From JABFSS01 sp964497975 (lineage in GTDB: Bacteria; Patescibacteriota; Gracilibacteria; Peribacterales; Peribacteraceae): a stretch of 64,000 bases of DNA. The DNA lies in contig CAZCFO010000004.1 in assembly GCA_964497975.1 (NCBI GenBank), forward strand, positions 124,001 through 188,000. The letters run 5' to 3'. The position numbers were made by a program, and so were the translations under genes. This document shows positions 36,914 through 45,742 of the stretch, in pieces. The notes beneath the pieces are model-generated. The model was not told the DNA's origin and searched no databases. It worked only from the letters and a program-made list of their open reading frames with translations. Each line of letters opens with the position of its first letter. The stretch's first letter is position 1.

Positions 36914-38431
36914 TCAATGGCGGAATGCACGCGTTCCCGTGGTGACCATCGCAATACCGAGTTCATCCGCTTTCGCGAACACCTCCGCATCGCGGATCGA
37001 TCCGCCCGGCTGGATGATCGCCGCGATCCCGTGCTTCGCCGCCTCTTCCACGGAGTCGGGGAAGGGGAAGAACGCGTCGCTCGCCATCACCGCGTCTTTC
37101 GCCCGGTCCCCCGCGCGCTTCGCCGCGATCCACGTGGCATCCACGCGGCTCGTCTGGCCGGCGCCGATACCGACGGTCGTGAGATCCTTCACGAAGACGA
37201 TCGCGTTGCTCTTCGTGTTCTTCACGCTCTTCCACGCGAAGAGCAGATCCTCGATCTGCCGCGGCGTCGGCTTCTTTTTCGTCACGACGGTCAGATCCTC
37301 CTTCGTCACCGTCTTCGTGTCCGCGTTCTGCAGGAGCATGCCCCCGAGCACGGAACGGTACGTCGTCTGTTCTTTCGGCGGCGTGAGCGGCTGTTCGATC
37401 ACACGGATATTCGGCTTCTGGCTGAGGATTTCCAGGGCTTTCGGTTCGTACGATTGCGCGATGATCACCTCCACGAACATTTTCTGATCGATGATCTTCT
37501 GCGCGATCACGCCGGTGCACTCGCGGTTGAGCGCGATGATCACCCCGAAGGCGCTCAGGCGGTCGGCGTCGTACGCGGCCTGGAACGCCTCGTCGATCGT
37601 CTTGCGCGACGCGATCCCGGACGGGTTCGCGTGCTTCACGAACACCGCGGTCGGATCCTCAAAATCATTCACCGCTGCCCACGCGCCGTCGGCGTCGAGA
37701 ATGTTCAGATAGCTTGTCTCTTTCCCCTGGAGCTTCCGTCCCCACGATGCCTGCTGGTGCGATTTGCCCATGCCGAAATACTTCCCCCACTGGTGCGGGT
37801 TTTCGCCGTAGCGCAGGTCCGTGCCGCCGCTCAGCATCACCCCCCGATTTTTGCCTTGGGAGAGCCACGAACTGATGAGCATGTCGTACATCGCGGTGTG
37901 CGTGAACGCCTTCGTCGCCAGCTCCTCGCGCGTGCAGTCCGTCACGCCGCACTGCTCCAGTTCCCCCAGCACGCGCCCGTAATCGGCGGGATCGCAGATC
38001 ACCGTCACGTGCGCATGATTTTTCGCGGCGCTCCGAAGCAGCGTCGGGCCGCCGATGTCGATCTGCTCGATGATTTCGTCACGCGATTTGGAGGGGTCCG
38101 CGGCGGTCTTCGCGAACGGATACAGGTTCACGACGATCAGATCGATCGGCGCGATGCCGAGTTCTTTCGCCTGTTTCACGTCGTCGGGATTCTCCCGCCG
38201 GAAGAGCACGCCGCCCATCACGAGCGGATGCATCGTCTTCACGCGTCCGCCGAAGCACTCCGGAAACTCCGTCACCGCTTCCACTCCCGTCACCGGAATC
38301 TTCGCTGCCGACAGGGCCTTCTGCGTGCCGCCCGTGCTGATGAGTTCGCACCCGAGCGCGACGAGACGGCGCGCGAAATCTTCAATGCCGGTCTTGTCGG
38401 AAACCGAAAGGAGGGCGCGGGGGGAGGGCAC
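36914..38431 (-). CDS. purH: Bifunctional AICAR transformylase/IMP cyclohydrolase
   Basis: This 505-residue protein has an N-terminal IMP cyclohydrolase domain (ALLSVSDKTGIEDFARRL, STGGTQKAL, FGGRVKTMHPLVMGGVLFRR, VVNLYPF, IDIGGPTLLRSAAKNH) and a C-terminal transformylase domain (LRYGENPHQWGKYF, VFVKHANPSGIAS, SDAFFPFPDSVEEAAKHGI, IIQPGGSIRD). It performs the last two steps of IMP synthesis. Length and motifs are standard. No other purine genes are near. Confidence 0.96.
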   Translation of the reverse strand: MPSPRALLSVSDKTGIEDFARRLVALGCELISTGGTQKALSAAKIPVTGVEAVTEFPECFGGRVKTMHPLVMGGVLFRRENPDDVKQAKELGIAPIDLIVVNLYPFAKTAADPSKSRDEIIEQIDIGGPTLLRSAAKNHAHVTVICDPADYGRVLGELEQCGVTDCTREELATKAFTHTAMYDMLISSWLSQGKNRGVMLSGGTDLRYGENPHQWGKYFGMGKSHQQASWGRKLQGKETSYLNILDADGAWAAVNDFEDPTAVFVKHANPSGIASRKTIDEAFQAAYDADRLSAFGVIIALNRECTGVIAQKIIDQKMFVEVIIAQSYEPKALEILSQKPNIRVIEQPLTPPKEQTTYRSVLGGMLLQNADTKTVTKEDLTVVTKKKPTPRQIEDLLFAWKSVKNTKSNAIVFVKDLTTVGIGAGQTSRVDATWIAAKRAGDRAKDAVMASDAFFPFPDSVEEAAKHGIAAIIQPGGSIRDAEVFAKADELGIAMVTTGTRAFRH

Positions 38432-38477
38432 CGGAGGAGTCTAGGGCCCGGGCCGGGGCTAGGGCTAGGGGAAAAAA

Positions 38478-38571
38478 GGCGAAGCGGCAGAGGCAACAGA
38501 GGGCACAGAAGCGGCAGAAGATCCTCTGCGCCCTCTGTTTCTTCTGCCCCCTCTGCGCCCTCTGCGCCCTT
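38478..38571. repeat. Fold-back element of 9-nt words (GGCAGAGGC / CCCTCTGCG type)
   Basis: The left arm has AACAGAGGG, CACAGAAGC and GGCAGAAGA, the centre is AGATCCTC, and the right arm has CCCTCTGTT, TCTTCTGCC and CCCTCTGCG twice. It lies between divergent purH and the 38635 gene; a GGGCTAG tandem (38452-38470) precedes it. Confidence 0.8.
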
Positions 38572-38601
38572 CCTGTGGTCCTGGCGAAAACAGCTCTTTT
38601 C

Positions 38602-38610
38602 TGCTATACT
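38602..38610 (+). promoter_or_regulatory. Extended -10 TGCTATACT
   Basis: Identical to the nonamer at 2425. The ATG at 38635 follows after 24 nt. No clear -35. Confidence 0.6.
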
Positions 38611-38634
38611 TAGAGGATTTTCATACACACATCT

Positions 38635-40485
38635 ATGTTCACATCTCTCTTTTCTCAGGGGGTAATGGAGCATCGCCTGCTGCGCATGGCGGAAGCGCCA
38701 CTGGAGCGGAACATTCCCGATGAGCTTTCCGGACCGGAAACGAGTCCCCAGCAGACGAGGAAGCAGGCCTATGTCCGTCTCGAAGAAACAGGAAAGAAGT
38801 TGTATGCGGCGCAGGAGAAAGTCGATGCAGCCACCCAACAGAAAGAAAAAACCGAAGCTGCACTCAAGCTGGAGGGGTACCGCAAACAGGTCACGGGCCA
38901 GATCGTCGTCGGCACGGGGGAATTCGCCCGCATTCAGAGTGTCGAGCAGGGCGTCGATTCCCTCATGCGCAGCGCGGAGGGCGTCGTGATTCTGTCCGAT
39001 ATCGCCGCCCAGAACACCGGCGGCACCATCCGCGCGCGCGTCTTCCAGAGCCTGGCGGCGGCCGCACGGCGGGGATTGGCGAACCAGGAATTCGGGCTGA
39101 CGCAGGGATCTTTTTCCGCGGAGCAGGTCGCCACGATTCGGAGGAACATTGAGACCTACGTAAAGCGTTTCCCGGGCGACCGCGATGTCGCCGCCGACGC
39201 CCAGGACATGACGCGGCAACTGGAGCGGATCGAGCAGCAGATCAAGAAACAGGATTCCCGCGAAGCCGTTGCTACCCCTGATTCTCTGGCCCGCCAGCAG
39301 GAAACGAAAAAGCAGGAGGAAGCCGCGAAGATTGACAGGGATTTCGCGGAATTCAACGACGGTCTCGCGAAGGGTGAACAGGCTTTGGACAAGGCCCAGC
39401 GCGCATACGAATCGAACGGCAGCAATGCCAATTATCAGTCGCTTCTGTCGGCGATCGACGCCCTGGCTGCAGCATATGGCGGTGCCGGTCCTCTACTCGA
39501 GGCCATGCCGCAGGATACTGCGAAGCGATACCGTCAGGAATTCTCAACAGTCACGAACGGCCTGCAAGAAGCGCGTGCGGCACTCCTGAAAACACGCGAA
39601 GATCAGGAGAAGGCGGGCAAGAGCCGCCGGGAGTCCGCAGACAAGGCATTCAAGTCGCTGAGCGCCGCAACCGCAAACCGGGATCTTGCCGCTGCGGACC
39701 GCGCCATAGCATCGCTGCGTTCGCTCGCCCAGGAATGGACTGGGCAGGATGGCGCCGCGCCCGAGCAGTTCCTTCGGGGGCTTGCCGCCGCGGAAGCGAT
39801 GGCCGCTTCCATGCGTGCACACGAAGATGCGCACCGCACAGTCGATGATGTGTATCGCGAAGTTCTGGATACCGTGCAGAAGCGCTTTGCCGCTGCCAAT
39901 GCCGGCCTTGAGAAGCGAGTCAAAGACCTGAATGCAGTGAACGGGTTTCCCCAGCTCGGGAATCTCGGCAGCATGCTCACGGGTGTGGTGGAAGGCGTCA
40001 GCGGTGCAAACCAGGCGAACGAGAAAACCGTGGAGAGCGACGTCCAATACCGCGAGGCCATTGCCAGCGCTCTTCGACAGCTGAATTCCGTCAGTCTCTC
40101 CTCGGGAAGGAATCTCCGGCCTGAGGCGCGCCTCCAGCAGATCATGGCCCTTCTGCCCCGCACGACGCGGGTGAATTTCGACCAGGCGAACGAATTGCTG
40201 GGCAGGGCCCGGAAAAATCTGCAGGCGACCGAAAGTATCATCCGCGATTACGGGCAGCACATTCCCGGCGGAAGCCTGGGCGTCGCCATCGCGGGTTTTA
40301 GCCCGGCCGATCCCGATTCGGGCACAGCGCTGGCAACGACCCTTGCGAGCACCATGATCGATTCAATTCCCGCCGCTCCCGGTACGGGGGCAGTGCGGAG
40401 CGTAATCGGACGGTACATTTTCCGGAGGTTCAATGCGCGCCAGGCGGGAGAGCCACAACAGGAACAGCTTTCCGCAAACAATTAA
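38635..40485 (+). CDS. Hypothetical coiled-coil protein upstream of pilus genes
   Basis: This 616-residue protein is rich in Ala, Gln, Glu, Lys and Arg, with predicted coiled coils at about 40-90, 195-260 and 330-400. A weakly hydrophobic C-terminal segment (about 545-590) contains TALATTLASTMIDSIPAAPG. There is no signal peptide or known motif. It has its own promoter and is followed after 15 nt by a response regulator, then pilB and pilC, so a cytoplasmic role connected with the pilus is possible but only from context. Confidence 0.65.
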   Translation: MFTSLFSQGVMEHRLLRMAEAPLERNIPDELSGPETSPQQTRKQAYVRLEETGKKLYAAQEKVDAATQQKEKTEAALKLEGYRKQVTGQIVVGTGEFARIQSVEQGVDSLMRSAEGVVILSDIAAQNTGGTIRARVFQSLAAAARRGLANQEFGLTQGSFSAEQVATIRRNIETYVKRFPGDRDVAADAQDMTRQLERIEQQIKKQDSREAVATPDSLARQQETKKQEEAAKIDRDFAEFNDGLAKGEQALDKAQRAYESNGSNANYQSLLSAIDALAAAYGGAGPLLEAMPQDTAKRYRQEFSTVTNGLQEARAALLKTREDQEKAGKSRRESADKAFKSLSAATANRDLAAADRAIASLRSLAQEWTGQDGAAPEQFLRGLAAAEAMAASMRAHEDAHRTVDDVYREVLDTVQKRFAAANAGLEKRVKDLNAVNGFPQLGNLGSMLTGVVEGVSGANQANEKTVESDVQYREAIASALRQLNSVSLSSGRNLRPEARLQQIMALLPRTTRVNFDQANELLGRARKNLQATESIIRDYGQHIPGGSLGVAIAGFSPADPDSGTALATTLASTMIDSIPAAPGTGAVRSVIGRYIFRRFNARQAGEPQQEQLSANN

Positions 40486-40500
40486 TTTTTTCCCTAAGAC

Positions 40501-40956
40501 ATGCCCAAAGCACGTACCGAAAAAATGCCGGCGGACACACCCGGAAAGTCAGGCGCCCCGGCCGCAAAAGCGGCCTCCGGCGGCAAGCCCTCCACGGGGG
40601 GCAGGCACATCCTCATCATCGAGGATGAACGTCCGCTCGCGCACGCGCTCGAGCTGAAAATGGGCCATGAGGGCTACCAGACCACCGTGGTTTCCACCGG
40701 GACGGACGGACTGCAGAAGGCGCTCGCCGGAACGTACGATCTGATACTGCTCGATCTCATCATCCCCGAGGTCGACGGCTTCACGATCCTCCAGTCGCTG
40801 CATGACAAGGGCGTCAAGACGCCGGTCATCGTCCTCAGCAATCTCGGCCAGGAGGAGGACCGCGAGCGCGCGAAGAAACTCGGCGCCGCCGGTTACTACG
40901 TGAAGGCGAACACGCCGATCGCGGAAATCCTGAAGCATGTAAAAGAAGTTCTCTGA
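40501..40956 (+). CDS. Single-domain response regulator (CheY-like)
   Basis: This 151-residue protein has about 35 residues of Lys/Ala/Pro-rich leader followed by one receiver domain: acidic pair E41-D42, phospho-acceptor D85 in ILLDLIIPE, S113 in VLSN, and K135 in YYVKA. No DNA-binding output domain is present. It sits just before pilB, as PilG/PilH-like regulators often do, and the histidine kinase at 49434 is a possible partner. Signalling to the pilus motor is inferred. Confidence 0.88.
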   Translation: MPKARTEKMPADTPGKSGAPAAKAASGGKPSTGGRHILIIEDERPLAHALELKMGHEGYQTTVVSTGTDGLQKALAGTYDLILLDLIIPEVDGFTILQSLHDKGVKTPVIVLSNLGQEEDRERAKKLGAAGYYVKANTPIAEILKHVKEVL

Positions 40957-40976
40957 TGTTTATTTTCACCCGTATG

Positions 40977-41046
40977 AACTCACAATTCACAACCATCAAC
41001 TCACAACACCGAATCTTGTGAATTGAAAACTGTGAGTTGTGAATTC
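40977..41046. repeat. Fold-back element of 8-nt words (ACTCACAA type)
   Basis: Left arm ACTCACAA, TTCACAAC, ACTCACAA; right arm TTGTGAATTG, TGTGAGTT, GTGAATTC. It fills the gap between the response regulator and pilB. The words are shared with the pyrC insert at 17339-17371. Confidence 0.75.
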
Positions 41047-41056
41047 TCCCCTCCCT

Positions 41057-42862
41057 ATGCCCCTTGCAGACACCGACCTTGGCACGATCCTTGTGGAGCA
41101 GAGCTACCTCAGTGAAGAGGAACTCAAGAAGGCGCTCGCGCAGGGCAAGGAACGCGGCGTGCCGCTCAAGACCGTCCTGATCGAGATGGGACTGCTCACG
41201 CAGGAGCTGTTTGAGAGCGCGCTCGCCGAGCACTTCAAGCTGCCGTTCTACGACGTGCATGCCACACTGCCGTCGTCCGATCTCGTTGCGACCCTCCCGG
41301 AGGACATCGCCCGCCAGTACTTCGCAGTGGTCGTGAAGCGTGAAGGAGACTCCGTCACGGTGGCCACGTCCGATCCGGGGAATCCGTTCCTGGAAGAGGC
41401 CATTCGCCTGAATCTCGATCAATCCGTTGCGCAGTTCCCGGAAAAAGACACGTCCGGCAAAAAGACGACGGCAGCCAGCCCCAAAAGCAGCTCCCGCTTT
41501 TCGTTTTCCCTCGGGAAAAAGAAAACGGAGGAGCGTCACGCCTTCGACGGCAAAATCCAGTTCGTCTACGCGCCAGGCAACATCATTGAGGCGCTCTTCG
41601 CGCACTACCATAAGCCGCTGGCGACGCGCTTCCAGTCGATCATCAACGACCAGCGCAAGGTCGCGCCCGAGATCATCACCGAGATCTTCAATGACGCCAT
41701 CGAGCTGCGCGCGAGCGACATCCACTTTGAGCCGCAGGAGAATGTCGTCATCGTCCGGTTCCGCGTGGACGGCGTGATGCACGAGGCCGGACGCATCCCG
41801 AAGGATTATTACGAAGGCGTCGTAAACCGCATCAAGATCGAATCGAACATGAAGATCGACGAGCACTTCGCAGCGCAGGACGGCGCCATCCGGTACACGA
41901 CCAAAGCGGGCAACCCGCTCGACATGCGCGTCTCCATCGTGCCGATCGTCGACGGCGAAAAGATCGTCGTCCGTCTTCTCTCCGAATACGTCCGGACGCT
42001 CACACTGCAGGATCTCGGTTTCTCGGAGGAATACCGCGCCATCCTCGAGAACGCCGCGCACAAGCCGTTCGGCATGATCCTCACCACGGGACCGACCGGC
42101 GCGGGAAAATCCACGACGCTCTACGCGCTGCTCAAAATGCGCAACAAGCCCGACGTGAACATCTCCACCATCGAGGATCCCGTCGAGTACAAGATCCCGG
42201 GCATCAACCACATCCAGGTGAACGCCGATACCGAACTGACGTTCGCGAAGGGTCTCCGCGCGCTCGTCCGCCAGGACCCCAACATCATCCTCGTCGGGGA
42301 AATCCGCGACGGCGAGACGGCGTCCATCGCGGTCAACGCCGCGCTCACCGGCCACCTCCTGTTCTCGACGCTCCACAGCAACGACGCGCCCACCGCCATC
42401 CCGCGCCTTCTCGACATGGGCGTGGAACCCTTCCTGCTCGCCTCGACGCTCGAAGTGATCATCGGACAGCGCCTCGTCCGCCGCATCTGCCCGTCCTGCC
42501 GGTTCAGCCATTCCATCACGCTGCCGGAGGCCCAGAAGCTGTTTCCCGGCGCCGACAAGTACTTCGTCAAAGCGGACGACGTGCGGCTGTACCGCGGCAA
42601 GGGCTGCGAGGCGTGCGGCAACACCGGCTTCCGCGGACGCATCGGCATCTACGAGCTTCTCGTCATCACGCCCGAACTTGAAGAACTCATCATCCGCCGC
42701 GCGTCGACGACTGACCTCACCAACCAGGGTCGCAAGCAGGGTCTCAGCCTTCTGTTCGACGACGGGTTCCGCAAAGTGCAGTCGGGCATGACGACCATCG
42801 AAGAGCTCCTGCGCGTCGCCGCACCGCCCGACATCCTCTTCGACCATGACGGCAAAAAGTAA
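41057..42862 (+). CDS. pilB: Type IV pilus assembly ATPase PilB/GspE family
   Basis: A 601-residue protein from the ATG at 41057; a GTG at 41039 lies in the repeat and is rejected. The N-terminal MshEN-like domain (LGTILVEQSYLSEEELKKAL ... LPFYDVHA) precedes the ATPase core with the Asp-box region (ASDIHFEPQ), Walker A GPTGAGKST near 345-353, Walker B ILVGEIRDGETA, the His-box TGHLLFSTLHSNDA, and the zinc site CPSC...CEAC near 478 and 517 that is typical of assembly ATPases. It powers pilus extension. No PilT retraction ATPase is seen in the window. Confidence 0.95.
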   Translation: MPLADTDLGTILVEQSYLSEEELKKALAQGKERGVPLKTVLIEMGLLTQELFESALAEHFKLPFYDVHATLPSSDLVATLPEDIARQYFAVVVKREGDSVTVATSDPGNPFLEEAIRLNLDQSVAQFPEKDTSGKKTTAASPKSSSRFSFSLGKKKTEERHAFDGKIQFVYAPGNIIEALFAHYHKPLATRFQSIINDQRKVAPEIITEIFNDAIELRASDIHFEPQENVVIVRFRVDGVMHEAGRIPKDYYEGVVNRIKIESNMKIDEHFAAQDGAIRYTTKAGNPLDMRVSIVPIVDGEKIVVRLLSEYVRTLTLQDLGFSEEYRAILENAAHKPFGMILTTGPTGAGKSTTLYALLKMRNKPDVNISTIEDPVEYKIPGINHIQVNADTELTFAKGLRALVRQDPNIILVGEIRDGETASIAVNAALTGHLLFSTLHSNDAPTAIPRLLDMGVEPFLLASTLEVIIGQRLVRRICPSCRFSHSITLPEAQKLFPGADKYFVKADDVRLYRGKGCEACGNTGFRGRIGIYELLVITPELEELIIRRASTTDLTNQGRKQGLSLLFDDGFRKVQSGMTTIEELLRVAAPPDILFDHDGKK

Positions 42863-44231
42863 CCCCCGCCGGCATGCCAAGCCGCCTGCAGCCGCGAAGG
42901 ATCTTCCGGCGCAGGATGTTCCCGTGCCGGCAGTCGTTTCCGAATCCAAGCCCAAGCCCGAGCCCGCACCCGAATCCCCACCCCAGCCCGTCGCTCATGG
43001 TATCTGGACCGCACCTGCCGCACCCGTCGCCGCACCCAAGGTCCGGGTTCCGCTGCTCCAGCGCCTGCGCTCGCTCTTCCGGCGCTGCCGTCCCGCGGCC
43101 CCCGTCTCGGCCGACGGCTTCCGCCGCGCGCCGAAAAGGAAGCAGAGCGGCCTGAGCGATTTTCTCGGCGCGATGAGGACCATCGGCCTGGGCGCGGAGA
43201 AAACCGCCCTCATCGACAACCTCGCGACGATGCTCAACGCGGGTCTCCCCATCGTCGATTCGCTCAAGACGCTCAAGGCCGACACCCGCACGCGCACGGG
43301 CCGGCAGCTGGTCCAGCGCATCACGGACGCCGTGGAAAACGGCAGCCCGCTCTGGCGGGCGTTCGCCGACGAGCACTGCTTTCCGCCGGACGTGATCGCC
43401 CTCGTCCGCATCGGCGAGGAGGCCGGCAACCTGTCGGAGAACATGGTGTATCTCGCCGTGCAGCAGGAGAAGGACCAGGCACTGCGCTCGAAGGTGAAAA
43501 TGGCGATGATCTACCCCACGATCGTGCTCATCCTCATGGTCATCGTCATCATGGGCCTGGGCATCTTCGTCCTCCCGAGCCTCGTCAGCGTGCTCTTTTC
43601 GCTCAACGTCCCGCTGCCGCTCGTGACGCGGGGAGTCATCGCGTTCACGGGCTTCTTCACCACGCAGGGGCACATCGCCGTCCCCGGAGTTCTGGGGGGC
43701 ATGATCCTTCTGGTGATCCTCGGCAAGTTCACCCCGCTCAAGATCGTGGCCCAGTGGGTGGTGTTTCGCATTCCCGGCATTGGCAAGCTCGCCCGGGAGG
43801 CCACCATCGCCCGGTTCGGCGTGATCCTGGGCGGCCTCCTCCGCGCCGGCGTCCCCGTCCTGGAATCCCTGGAGTCCCTCGCGGACGTGACGTCCGTCGA
43901 ATCGTACAAGCGCTTCTACCGCGCCCTGCTGGAGCACGTGAAGCTCGGCGACTCGTTCGGCAAAAGCTTCACGCTCATCCGCGGCAGCGGCAAGCTCCTC
44001 CCCATGTCGGTCCAGCAGCTGGTGACGACGGGGGAGCGGTCCGGCGCACTCTCCACGGTGCTGCTGAAGGTGGCGGACATCTACGAAAAGAAAGCCAATG
44101 ACACCGCGCAGAAGCTGCCGGTGATCCTGGAACCCATGCTGCTCCTCTTCATCGGCGGGCTGGTGGGCACCATCGCGTTCTCCATCATCGTCCCGATCTA
44201 CTCGATCGTGGGCAACGTCGGTGCACAGTGA
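42846..44231 (+). CDS. pilC: Type IV pilus inner-membrane platform protein PilC/GspF
   Basis: A 461-residue protein whose ATG overlaps the pilB end by 17 nt. The first 100 residues are Pro/Ala/Lys-rich and absent from usual PilC proteins. Two GspF domains follow, with LIDNLATMLNAGLPIVDSL and IARFGVILGGLLRAGVPVLE as the repeated motif, GEEAGNL and TGERSGAL after each, and three membrane helices. It transmits the motor stroke of PilB to the growing pilus. The long proline-rich N-terminus probably faces the cytoplasm and PilB. Confidence 0.94.
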   Translation: MTAKSNPRRHAKPPAAAKDLPAQDVPVPAVVSESKPKPEPAPESPPQPVAHGIWTAPAAPVAAPKVRVPLLQRLRSLFRRCRPAAPVSADGFRRAPKRKQSGLSDFLGAMRTIGLGAEKTALIDNLATMLNAGLPIVDSLKTLKADTRTRTGRQLVQRITDAVENGSPLWRAFADEHCFPPDVIALVRIGEEAGNLSENMVYLAVQQEKDQALRSKVKMAMIYPTIVLILMVIVIMGLGIFVLPSLVSVLFSLNVPLPLVTRGVIAFTGFFTTQGHIAVPGVLGGMILLVILGKFTPLKIVAQWVVFRIPGIGKLAREATIARFGVILGGLLRAGVPVLESLESLADVTSVESYKRFYRALLEHVKLGDSFGKSFTLIRGSGKLLPMSVQQLVTTGERSGALSTVLLKVADIYEKKANDTAQKLPVILEPMLLLFIGGLVGTIAFSIIVPIYSIVGNVGAQ

Positions 44232-44239
44232 CGCTGTCG

Positions 44240-44303
44240 AAAATCATGAATCATGAAGGATGAATCATGACGATTATTCATAATTCATGATTCGTAATTC
44301 GCA
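44240..44303. repeat. Fold-back element of 7/8-nt words (AATCATGA / ATTCATAA type)
   Basis: Left arm AATCATGA, ATCATGAA, GGATGAATCATGA; right arm ATTCATA, ATTCATG, ATTCGTA, ATTCG. It lies between pilC and the first pilin-like gene. The words are shared with 32640-32703. Confidence 0.75.
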
Positions 44304-44363
44304 AACATTGGCGTCTCCGTAACGATAGGCGCACACTATGAACTGTTTTCTTCCTCCCGCGTT

Positions 44364-45653
44364 ATGCGCAACGCCTTCAGTAGCCGCTCCGGTTTCGCCC
44401 TCCTCGAGCTCGTGATCGTCCTCGGCATCATGAGCGCCGTCACGTCGCTCTCGATCCCCGCGTACCGCGAATACCAGGTGCGCAGCGATCTCGACCGGAC
44501 CACGCAGCAGGTGACGCAGGGGCTTGCGCGCGCGCGGCTTCTGGCCACCTCCGGCGAGCGGGATTCCGCGTGGGGCTTCCATGTCCCTTCCGGCACGCTC
44601 TACAGAGGCGAGAGTTACGAGGCGCGCGACAGCGGCTTCGACGAGGTTTTCCCCATGCCCTCCACGATCGCCGTGAATGGTCTGCTGGACGTGGCGTATT
44701 CCCGCGTCCGGGCCAATCCGACGGAAGTCGGAACCATCACCCTGCGGGCCCTGAATGACGACATACGCACGGTACAGGTGACGATCGCCGTCAGCGAACA
44801 GTCGCTCGCCACCAATCAGACGGACGTCCTGACGATCTGCCACCACCTGCCGGGCGGCGGCACGGAGACCATCATCATCCCCGATGCGACATGGCCGTAC
44901 CACAGCGCGCACGGGGACGTGGTGGGGGCCTGCGTCGCGAGCTCTTCCAGCTCCTCCAGTTCTTCCAGCAGTTCCGGTGGGGGTTCGTCAGCCTCTTCGT
45001 CCGTTTCGAGTGCAAGCTCCGTGAGTTCCAGTTCATCGAACTCTTCCAGTTCGGGTGGCTCCGGAGGCGGTGGCGGGGCGGGATGCCCCTTTACCGTGTC
45101 CGCCAATCAGACACTGACGCTTTCGGCAGCGTCCACTATCACGCTTAGAAACATGCTTTCCCAGATTACATTCGGTTCCGGTGGGCCCGTGGTGCCGGTG
45201 TACGTGTGTTACAGCAAGAACAACGGTTCCAGTTGGTCCACGCTGGTTGGTTCCAGCGGCAGCTGCGGAAGCAATATCAGTACATGGGGAACCGCGGTTA
45301 CTCCGGGAGGCACGAACTCTAAAACCTTCAGCGCCGTCACGAATGACCGGGTGCTGATAAAACTGCGCGGCAGGTATCTCAAAAATGGCTGGCTCGCGTT
45401 TGATCAGACGTACGTCTCCAATGCCTCCAATGGCCACACGATCTTCCTGCGAAACGGCGATCAGCTTGCCAATTATTCCGGCTTCGGCAACCAGACGCCG
45501 CTGCGCAGCTATCTCGTCAGTGTGGGGAAGGCCAATGCCAGCGGCGTGATCACCATCGGCAACTGCGAAATTCTCGCGATCACCGAGCTCGGCACGCTCG
45601 GGAGCAGCGGGGCGGATTTCCAGGATGACGTGCTGCTGATGTCCTTCAATTAG
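44364..45653 (+). CDS. Large pilin-like protein with poly-Ser linker and C-terminal adhesin-like domain
   Basis: This 429-residue protein has a type IV prepilin leader: cleavage expected after G10 (SRSG|FALLELVIVLGIM), with Glu at position +5. A GspH-type pilin body (30-175) is followed by about 60 residues of almost pure Ser with Gly, then a Cys-containing beta-rich domain (about 240-429). It is far longer than a major pilin, so it is probably a minor or tip pilin that displays a binding domain on a flexible linker. It heads a run of five pilin-like genes. Confidence 0.82.
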   Translation: MRNAFSSRSGFALLELVIVLGIMSAVTSLSIPAYREYQVRSDLDRTTQQVTQGLARARLLATSGERDSAWGFHVPSGTLYRGESYEARDSGFDEVFPMPSTIAVNGLLDVAYSRVRANPTEVGTITLRALNDDIRTVQVTIAVSEQSLATNQTDVLTICHHLPGGGTETIIIPDATWPYHSAHGDVVGACVASSSSSSSSSSSSGGGSSASSSVSSASSVSSSSSNSSSSGGSGGGGGAGCPFTVSANQTLTLSAASTITLRNMLSQITFGSGGPVVPVYVCYSKNNGSSWSTLVGSSGSCGSNISTWGTAVTPGGTNSKTFSAVTNDRVLIKLRGRYLKNGWLAFDQTYVSNASNGHTIFLRNGDQLANYSGFGNQTPLRSYLVSVGKANASGVITIGNCEILAITELGTLGSSGADFQDDVLLMSFN

Positions 45654-45733
45654 GAAAACGACGCAAACGAAGAAAACGAGGCAATCGAGGATCCTCGTTT
45701 TCTTCGATTCCCTCGTTTGCGTCGTTTGCCCTT
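45653..45733. repeat. Fold-back element of 9-nt words (AACGAAGAA / CCTCGTTTT type)
   Basis: Left arm AACGACGCA, AACGAAGAA, AACGAGGCA, ATCGAGGAT; right arm CCTCGTTTT, CTTCGATTC, CCTCGTTTG, CGTCGTTTG. The centre is GAGGATCCTC. Exact nonamer phase. Confidence 0.8.
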
Positions 45734-45742
45734 CCACAATGT

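Noticed and set aside
41039..41056. GTG start for pilB
   Set aside because: It lies in the repeat arm, and the ATG at 41057 gives the normal N-terminus.
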